NCBI GenBank assembly: GCA_031178645.1
Contig: JAPSIP010000112.1
Coordinates: forward strand, 1 to 5,887
Length of the DNA stretch: 5,887 nucleotides
Reading direction: 5' to 3'
DNA from: Paracoccus sp. (in: a-proteobacteria)
GTDB taxonomy: Bacteria; Pseudomonadota; Alphaproteobacteria; Rhodobacterales; Rhodobacteraceae
Shown: positions 1-5,887 of the stretch, piece by piece
Numbering within the stretch: position 1 is the stretch's first letter
Layout: every line of letters starts with the position of its first letter
The notes under the pieces: model-generated
The model's input: the letters and a program-made list of their open reading frames with translations, nothing else
The model's database searches: none
Told to the model about the DNA's origin: nothing
Position numbers and translations under genes: made by a program

Positions 1-16
1 CTTTTTTTTCATCATG

Positions 17-28
17 CTGCATCTGCAA
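17..28. promoter_or_regulatory. Candidate PhaR-type TGC-rich operator upstream of bdhA
   Basis: The leader contains CTGC-ATCT-GCAA, one base away from the form CTGC-N4-GCAG. PhaR, the repressor that senses polyhydroxybutyrate in Paracoccus and Rhodobacter, is described as binding TGC-rich sites of the type CTGC-N3/4-GCAG; this is recalled knowledge. The site lies about 53 bp before the bdhA start codon, and bdhA acts on the PHB breakdown product, so the context fits. It is a single short imperfect match in GC-rich DNA and may be chance. Confidence 0.27.
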
Positions 29-80
29 ACGGCCGCGCGGCAATGCTGGCCGGTTAAAGCCATGAGTCAGGAGGGGGGCG

Positions 81-863
81 ATGTTCCAAAAGTTTCTAGC
101 CGGTAAAACCGCAGTCGTGACGGGTTCTAACTCTGGCATCGGGCTGGGGATCGCGCATCGCCTTGCCGCGGCCGGGGCCGATGTCGTCCTGAACAGCTTC
201 ACCGACCGGGACGAGGATCACGCCCTTGCTGACACGCTTGCTCGCGAACACGGCGTGAATGTGCGCTACATCCAAGCGGACATGTCGAAGGGCGACGAAT
301 GCCGTTCGCTGATCGCGCAGGCGGGCCGCTGCGACATCCTGGTCAACAACGCAGGCATCCAGCATGTCGCCGCCATCCAGGATTTCCCGGTCGAGAAGTG
401 GGACGCGATCATCGCGATCAACCTGACCTCCGCCTTCCATACCACTGCGGCGGCCCTGCCGCTGATGCGGGCGGCTGGCTGGGGGCGGATCATCAACGTG
501 GCATCTGCCCACGGCCTGACGGCAAGCGCCTATAAATCGGCCTATGTCGCGGCCAAGCACGGGATCGTCGGCTTTTCCAAGGTCACCGCGCTTGAAACCG
601 CGAAAGAGCCGATCACCTGCAATGCCGTCTGCCCCGGCTATGTGCTGACCCCCCTGGTTGAGGCGCAGATCCCCGCCACCATGAAGGAATACGGCCTCAG
701 CCGGGACGAGGTGATCCAGAAGGTCATGCTGGAGCGCCAGCCGTCCAAGGACTTCGTCACGGTCGAGCAACTGGGCGACACGACGGTCTTCCTGTGCAGC
801 GATGCGGCGGCCCAGATCACCGGCACGGCCATCAGCGTCGACGGAGGCTGGACCGCCCTTTGA
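81..863 (+). CDS. bdhA: D-3-hydroxybutyrate dehydrogenase (SDR family)
   Basis: This cytoplasmic enzyme of 260 residues interconverts (R)-3-hydroxybutyrate and acetoacetate using NAD(H), in PHB and ketone-body use. It is a classical short-chain dehydrogenase. The cofactor motif TGSNSGIG is at residues 14-21, NNAG at 89-92, the structural Asn at 114, catalytic Ser142, Tyr155 and Lys159 (YxxxK), and the DGGW ending at 254-257. Residues Gln94, His144, Lys152 and Gln196 sit at the positions recalled as binding the substrate carboxylate in Pseudomonas fragi HBDH. Together with Trp257 these separate it from generic SDRs such as FabG. At 187 it has Tyr where I recall Trp in the characterised enzymes. 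Length is normal for the family. The start is supported by a strong AGGAGG (69-74) six bases upstream. It converges on the gene ending at 885. Confidence 0.93.
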   Translation: MFQKFLAGKTAVVTGSNSGIGLGIAHRLAAAGADVVLNSFTDRDEDHALADTLAREHGVNVRYIQADMSKGDECRSLIAQAGRCDILVNNAGIQHVAAIQDFPVEKWDAIIAINLTSAFHTTAAALPLMRAAGWGRIINVASAHGLTASAYKSAYVAAKHGIVGFSKVTALETAKEPITCNAVCPGYVLTPLVEAQIPATMKEYGLSRDEVIQKVMLERQPSKDFVTVEQLGDTTVFLCSDAAAQITGTAISVDGGWTAL

Positions 864-886
864 GGGCCGCCCAGCCCCGGCCTTTC
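863..886 (+). terminator. Weak hairpin between convergent genes
   Basis: GGCCG (865-869) can pair with CGGCC (878-882), extended by a G-U and an A-T pair, around an 8-base loop. Three T residues (883-885) follow on the + strand. It lies in the 21-bp gap between the bdhA stop and the stop of the opposing gene, where a terminator is expected. The stem is short and the T-tract minimal, so it may not act as an intrinsic terminator. Confidence 0.3.
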
Positions 887-1268
887 AGGACAAGGCGTCC
901 TCGATGGCGCGCAGGTCCGAATTGGTCAGGTTCTTGTCGATCTCCTTGCGCAGGCGGAACTGCAATTCCTTGTGATACCGCTTGCGCAGGATCCCCAAAG
1001 TCGAGGGATCGGCGATCACTGCAATGTCGTCCACCTTGTGCTTCAGGACCATCGCGTTCAGGTAATCCGCAAGCTGGGCCACGAAGGCCAGCGGATCCTC
1101 ACCGCCGGGAAGGATCTCGGCCTCGGCTTCACCCGGTTGACGCTGATTCAAGCTTTCCGGCGTAACCTGCTCGCTTTCCTTCAGTTCCAGGCCATACTGG
1201 GCCTTGTTCCGGAACAGCCTTGCCGAATGACCATCGGCAACCACGACCAGTGCGTTTTGAGGCAGCAT
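885..1268 (-). CDS. Host attachment (Host_attach / baeRF-like) family protein
   Basis: A small soluble protein of 127 residues with no signal peptide or membrane segment. The N-terminal strand VVVADGHSARLF (residues 8-19) and the C-terminal block with ADPSTLGILRKRYHKEL (86-102) followed by KEIDKNLTN (108-116) match the pattern I know from the 'protein required for attachment to host cells' family. That family name comes from an Agrobacterium gene. The fold has been related to the eRF1 domain-3/peptide-release-factor-like superfamily (baeRF), so the real role may concern ribosomes or RNA rather than adhesion. No biochemical function can be read from the sequence. The middle section (about 25-55) is acidic and Gln-rich and poorly conserved. 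The start has an AGGAG (1275-1279 on the complement) six bases upstream. It lies 47 bp downstream of aspC on the same strand and could be its distal cotranscript. Confidence 0.8.
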   Translation of the reverse strand: MLPQNALVVVADGHSARLFRNKAQYGLELKESEQVTPESLNQRQPGEAEAEILPGGEDPLAFVAQLADYLNAMVLKHKVDDIAVIADPSTLGILRKRYHKELQFRLRKEIDKNLTNSDLRAIEDALS

Positions 1269-1315
1269 TCTTGTCTCCTGTTTCGGTGCTGCCTGTGAAC
1301 GCGTGGTCGAAGGGG

Positions 1316-2603
<1,288 letters not shown>

Positions 2604-2894
2604 ATGACCGAATCCGCCGAAACCCGTCTGCGCCGCCTCAAGATCCGCAGCTGGCGCAGGGGCATGAAAGAGATGGACCTGATCCTGGGCCATTTCGCCG
2701 ACGGTCCGCTGGCCCTGCTGGATGGCACCGATCTTGAAGCCTATGAGGCCATGTTGAACGAAAACGACCAGGATCTGTACCTGTGGGTGACGGCGCGGAT
2801 CAATGGCGGGACCAATCGCGGACCCGACGGCCTTGGCATGATCCTTGACCGGATTGCGGATCATGCCGCCGAACGGCTGAGGCCGGTTCGATAA
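2604..2894 (+). CDS. sdhE: FAD assembly factor SdhE (succinate dehydrogenase assembly factor 2)
   Basis: A small cytosolic protein of 96 residues that promotes covalent attachment of FAD to the flavoprotein subunit SdhA of succinate dehydrogenase (homologous to yeast Sdh5 and human SDHAF2). The family signature RGMKEMD is at residues 19-25 and contains the RGxxE motif (Arg19, Gly20, Glu23) known to be needed for flavinylation. LNENDQDLYLWV (51-62) matches the second conserved block, recalled in E. coli SdhE as ECDDPDLFNW. The length agrees with the family (about 85-100). The N-terminus MTESAETRLRRLKIRSW is typical of alphaproteobacterial members. It stands alone, divergent from aspC, with a MarR-family gene 73 bp downstream. 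No sdhABCD genes are in view, so its link to them is by family knowledge only. Confidence 0.92.
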   Translation: MTESAETRLRRLKIRSWRRGMKEMDLILGHFADGPLALLDGTDLEAYEAMLNENDQDLYLWVTARINGGTNRGPDGLGMILDRIADHAAERLRPVR

Positions 2895-2919
2895 AATTTT
2901 CCCCAATCTCTTGCGGAAG

Positions 2920-2948
2920 TTGCGTCGCATTAACTGAAGATTTTGGAT
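2920..2948 (+). promoter_or_regulatory. Possible sigma-70-like promoter for the MarR-family gene
   Basis: TTGCGT (2920-2925) and TTGGAT (2943-2948) are separated by 17 bases, the preferred spacing, but the -10 matches the consensus at only three of six positions. The 9-bp palindrome TGCGTCGCA (2921-2929) overlaps the -35, where a repressor could bind. Transcription would begin near 2955, just before the ATG at 2968. Confidence 0.22.
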
Positions 2949-2952
2949 TTTG
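2939..2952 (+). repeat. Perfect tandem 7-bp repeat upstream of the MarR-family gene
   Basis: GATTTTG occurs twice without a gap (2939-2945 and 2946-2952), in an unusually AT-rich stretch of an otherwise GC-rich window. It ends 15 bases before the ATG at 2968. The direct repeat is a fact of the sequence. A role as operator half-sites for the downstream regulator is inference. Confidence 0.55.
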
Positions 2953-2967
2953 CGGCAATGTCGGGTC

Positions 2968-3522
2968 ATGACGAACAAATCAGGACCGCGAGACGCCATG
3001 ATTTCCCCCGCGCCGCGCGATATGCGCCCCCAGGCCGATGTTCAGGCCCTGCCGGATCTGGCAGACACGACGGAAGCCTATCTCGAATCCCTCCAGCTTC
3101 TAGAGCGGCTGCACCGGCTGATGCTGGATTTGGTCAAGGACGAATTCGAACGCCTTGGCCAGCACGACCTGACCCCGGTTCAGGCGATGATTCTCTATAA
3201 CCTCGGCGGGGCCGAGGTGTCGGCGGGCGAATTGCGGTCCCGCGGCATGTATCAGGGATCGAACGTCAGCTATAACCTGAAAAAGCTGGTGACGATGGGC
3301 TATGTCCACCACGAACGCAGCGACATGGACCGCCGCTCGGTCCGCGTTAAGCTGTCCGAGGAAGGGCAGGCGGTCCGCGACATGGTCCACCGCCTGTTCC
3401 TGCGCCATGCCGAGGGACTTGCAATGTCCGGCGTGCTGGAAGACCCGCCCCTTGAGCAGGTCAACCTGCAAAGCCGCCGGATCGAGCGGTTCTGGCTTGA
3501 GCAGATCCGCTACATCTACTGA
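2968..3522 (+). CDS. MarR-family winged-helix regulator, LdtR-like
   Basis: A DNA-binding transcription factor of 184 residues from this start. The winged helix-turn-helix spans about residues 68-130. SNVSYNLKKLVTMG (98-111) is the likely recognition helix. The wing ERSDMDRRSVRVKLS (116-130) carries the MarR-type D-x-D-R-R-S signature. Helical segments before (37-64) and after (132-150, 165-182) should form the dimer interface. The wording of the core resembles the alphaproteobacterial LdtR group, whose named member controls an L,D-transpeptidase gene in Liberibacter; this is family recall and the targets here are unknown. There are no cysteines, so cysteine-based redox sensing as in OhrR is excluded. 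The start is uncertain: ATG 2968 has no clear Shine-Dalgarno, ATG 2998 has AGGA about 12 bases upstream, and TTG 2950 is possible. The N-terminal 35 residues look disordered. It converges on gloA with 12 bp between stops. Confidence 0.85.
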   Translation: MTNKSGPRDAMISPAPRDMRPQADVQALPDLADTTEAYLESLQLLERLHRLMLDLVKDEFERLGQHDLTPVQAMILYNLGGAEVSAGELRSRGMYQGSNVSYNLKKLVTMGYVHHERSDMDRRSVRVKLSEEGQAVRDMVHRLFLRHAEGLAMSGVLEDPPLEQVNLQSRRIERFWLEQIRYIY

Positions 3523-3534
3523 CGGCTAGATCTC

Positions 3535-3963
3535 TTACCAGTGGCCAGTATTTTCCATGCTGGCCCACGGTTCGGCCGGGGGCAGGTGGTCACCTTCCTG
3601 CAGCAGCTCGATCGACACGTTATCCGGGCTGCGCACAAAGGCCATGTGCCCGTCCCGCGGCGGACGGTTGATCGTGACGCCCGCGTCCATCAGATTCTGG
3701 CAGAGGTCGTAGATATTGCCGACGCGATAGGCGAGATGGCCGAAATGCCGGCTGTCCGACGGCAAGCCCTCGTCACCGTCCCAGTTGTAGGTGAGTTCGA
3801 CCGGGCATTCCGGCTGGCCCGGAGGCGCCATGAAGACCAACGTGAAGCGGCCCTTGTCGTTGTCGATGCGGCGCGTTTCCTCCAGCCCCAGCAGCTTGAA
3901 GAATGCCATTGTCTTCTCCAGGTCGGCGACCCGGACCATCGTGTGCAGGTAACGCATGTTCAT
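3535..3963 (-). CDS. gloA: Lactoylglutathione lyase (glyoxalase I)
   Basis: This cytosolic metalloenzyme of 142 residues converts the methylglyoxal-glutathione hemithioacetal to S-lactoylglutathione. It is a VOC-fold protein with two paired beta-alpha-beta-beta-beta modules. The N-terminus NMRYLHTMVRVADLEKTMAF and the block PVELTYNWD are close to E. coli GloA. All four metal ligands are identifiable: His7, Glu56, His76 and Glu119, corresponding to E. coli His5, Glu56, His74 and Glu122. The short length suggests the Ni/Co-preferring bacterial class rather than the longer zinc class (inference). The frame is open upstream into folA to 4056, but AGGAGG (3970-3975 on the complement) six bases before ATG 3963 and the homology fix the start. 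It follows folA by 20 bp and probably shares its transcript. The C-terminal tail from about 124 (HLPPAEPWASMENTGHW) lies beyond the catalytic core. Confidence 0.93.
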   Translation of the reverse strand: MNMRYLHTMVRVADLEKTMAFFKLLGLEETRRIDNDKGRFTLVFMAPPGQPECPVELTYNWDGDEGLPSDSRHFGHLAYRVGNIYDLCQNLMDAGVTINRPPRDGHMAFVRSPDNVSIELLQEGDHLPPAEPWASMENTGHW

Positions 3964-3969
3964 GAAAAT

Positions 3970-3975
3970 CCTCCT
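3970..3975 (-). promoter_or_regulatory. Strong Shine-Dalgarno of gloA
   Basis: A consensus AGGAGG (read on the minus strand) lies six bases before the gloA ATG, in the 20-bp gap after the folA stop. It excludes the longer start at 4056 inside folA. It is the best ribosome binding site in the minus-strand cluster, whereas thyA and folA have weak ones and appear coupled to the gene before them. Confidence 0.8.
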
Positions 3976-3983
3976 GTCATGAT

Positions 3984-4463
3984 CTATCGGCGGCGCAGGT
4001 ATTCGAAGACGGTGCAGCGCGGTTCGTCGCCGCGCAGAAGGACCGAGCCGAGGCAATCCCAGCTTGTTTCGTCGAACCGGGGGAAAAAGGCATCGGCATC
4101 TTCGACGGCCAGATCCACCTCGGTCAACAGCAGCCGGTCGGCAAGCGGCATCATCGCGCGATAGATGCCCGCACCCCCGATGCCATAAACCCGGCGGTGG
4201 CCTGCGCGATGGGCGTGTTCAACGGCTGCCTCTGGCGTGGCATGGACATGCTCGGCCACGGACGCATCCGAGGATACCACCAGGTTCAGGCGGTTCTTCA
4301 GCGGCTTGAACGGCAGGCTTTCCCAGGTCCGGCGGCCCATGATGACTGCGCCGGCGGTGGTTTCACGCTGGAAGAAGGCCAAATCCTCGGGCGCGTGCCA
4401 GGGGATCGTGTTGTCCTTGCCGATGGCGCCGTTGCGGTCACGGGCTGCGATCAATGTCAGCAT
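3984..4463 (-). CDS. folA: Dihydrofolate reductase
   Basis: This cytosolic enzyme of 159 residues, the same length as the E. coli enzyme, reduces dihydrofolate to tetrahydrofolate with NADPH; it is the trimethoprim target. MLTLIAARDRNGAIG opens the fold. Trp22 and Asp27 in PWHAPEDL are at the same numbers as in E. coli, Asp27 being the substrate-protonating acid. IMGRRTWESL (41-50) and IGGAGIY (95-101, with the Gly-Gly pair) form the NADPH site. Thr114 in LLLTEVD corresponds to E. coli Thr113. The C-terminus FEYLRRR matches the usual FEILERR type. The start is 3 bp after the thyA stop with only a weak upstream GGCGG, implying translational coupling to thyA. Resistance to antifolates cannot be judged from sequence alone. 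Confidence 0.95.
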   Translation of the reverse strand: MLTLIAARDRNGAIGKDNTIPWHAPEDLAFFQRETTAGAVIMGRRTWESLPFKPLKNRLNLVVSSDASVAEHVHATPEAAVEHAHRAGHRRVYGIGGAGIYRAMMPLADRLLLTEVDLAVEDADAFFPRFDETSWDCLGSVLLRGDEPRCTVFEYLRRR

Positions 4464-4466
4464 CGC

Positions 4467-5300
<834 letters not shown>

Positions 5301-5301
5301 T

Positions 5302-5887
5302 TCAGACGTCCAGCTCTTCGGCGAAACGGGCATTTTCCTGGATGTATTCGAAGCGCAGTTCCGGCTTCTTGCCCATCAGGCGCTCGACCAGGTCGCCGGT
5401 CTCGCCCCCTTCGTCGTCGTCGATGCTGACCCGGATCAGCTTGCGCGTCTTGGGGTTCATGGTCGTGTCCTTCAGGTCCTTCGCGTCCATCTCGCCCAGG
5501 CCCTTGAAGCGTTGCACGTCGATCTTGCCGCGCCCGCCCAGGCCCTTGGCCAGCATCCGTTCCTTCTCGGCGTCGTCCGCCACATAGATCCGGTGCGCCC
5601 CCTGGGTCAGGCGGTAAAGCGGCGGGCAGGCCAGATAGAGGTGCCCCTTGTCGATCATCGGCCGCATCTGCGTAAAGAAGAAGGTCATCAGCAGGCTGGC
5701 GATATGCGCGCCGTCCACGTCGGCGTCGGTCATGATGATGATCTTGTCATAGCGCAGGTCATCGACCTTGAACTTGGATCCCATTCCTACGCCAAGTGCC
5801 TGACACAGATTGCTGATTTCCTGGTTAGCCCCCATCTTGGTCGAATCCGCGCCCAGCACGTTCAGGATCTTGCCCCGCAGCGGCAGC
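5302..5887 (-). CDS. parE: DNA topoisomerase IV subunit B, C-terminal part (cut by window edge)
   Basis: Only the last 194 residues are present; the reading frame is open to the window end, so the ATPase and transducer domains lie beyond. ParE is the ATP-binding subunit of the type IIA topoisomerase that decatenates daughter chromosomes. The fragment begins with PLRGKILNV of the TOPRIM domain. [10 protein letters not shown] (fragment 53-62) holds the DxDxD metal-binding aspartates, PPLYRLTQG is at 88-96 and QRFKGLGEM at 125-133. ParE is preferred over the paralogue GyrB because the last motif is RFKGLGEM followed by KDLKDTTM, where GyrB usually has RYKGLGEM and QLWETTM, and because of the tail [14 protein letters not shown]. 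The ending LDV is shared by many type IIA B subunits. The internal GTG at 5859 is not a real start. The stop is one base before the thyA ATG. Confidence 0.87.
   Translation of the reverse strand, partial: LPLRGKILNVLGADSTKMGANQEISNLCQALGVGMGSKFKVDDLRYDKIIIMTDADVDGAHIASLLMTFFFTQMRPMIDKGHLYLACPPLYRLTQGAHRIYVADDAEKERMLAKGLGGRGKIDVQRFKGLGEMDAKDLKDTTMNPKTRKLIRVSIDDDEGGETGDLVERLMGKKPELRFEYIQENARFAEELDV

Noticed and set aside
30..52. Inverted repeat CGGCC / GGCCG with the palindrome CCGCGCGG between bdhA leader elements
   Set aside because: The stem is five base pairs around a long loop with no T-tract. Such matches are common by chance at this GC content.
96..770. A 224-codon minus-strand frame opposite bdhA
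   Set aside because: Antisense to a clear SDR enzyme; Asp/Arg/Gly-rich with no domain.

Overview
The window reads as ordinary core chromosome from a GC-rich alphaproteobacterium, most likely Rhodobacteraceae (a Paracoccus- or Rhodobacter-like organism). That placement is inference. It rests on strong G/C third-position codon bias, the family flavour of the encoded proteins (SdhE, an LdtR-like MarR regulator, a class Ib aspartate aminotransferase, a Host_attach-family protein) and the absence of phage, transposon, integron or CRISPR sequence. No gene looks recently transferred.

Left part (1-1268): a short leader, then bdhA (+), a D-3-hydroxybutyrate dehydrogenase of the polyhydroxybutyrate/ketone-body route. 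The leader holds a TGC-rich near-palindrome resembling the operator of the PHB regulator PhaR. bdhA converges, with 21 bp between stops, on a small minus-strand gene of the 'host attachment' (baeRF-like) family.

Middle part (1316-3522): aspC (-), a PLP aspartate (possibly also prephenate) aminotransferase, is divergent across 85 bp from sdhE (+), the assembly factor that helps attach FAD to succinate dehydrogenase. sdhE is followed after 73 bp by a MarR-family regulator (+). The gap before the regulator holds a perfect tandem 7-bp repeat and several TTGCG words that could be operator sites.

Right part (3535-5887): a tightly packed minus-strand cluster, in transcription order parE (C-terminal end only, cut by the window edge), thyA, folA and gloA. 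The parE stop and thyA start are one base apart, the thyA stop and folA start are 3 bp apart, and gloA follows folA by 20 bp with its own strong Shine-Dalgarno. ThyA turns dUMP into dTMP and produces dihydrofolate, which FolA reduces back to tetrahydrofolate. Their coupling is therefore functionally sensible. ParE (topoisomerase IV) and GloA (methylglyoxal detoxification) have no obvious direct link to that cycle. The regulator and gloA converge with 12 bp between stops.

Every base is within a gene or a gap of under 100 bp. I found no evidence of a novel system. The findings below are modest regulatory and start-site observations.
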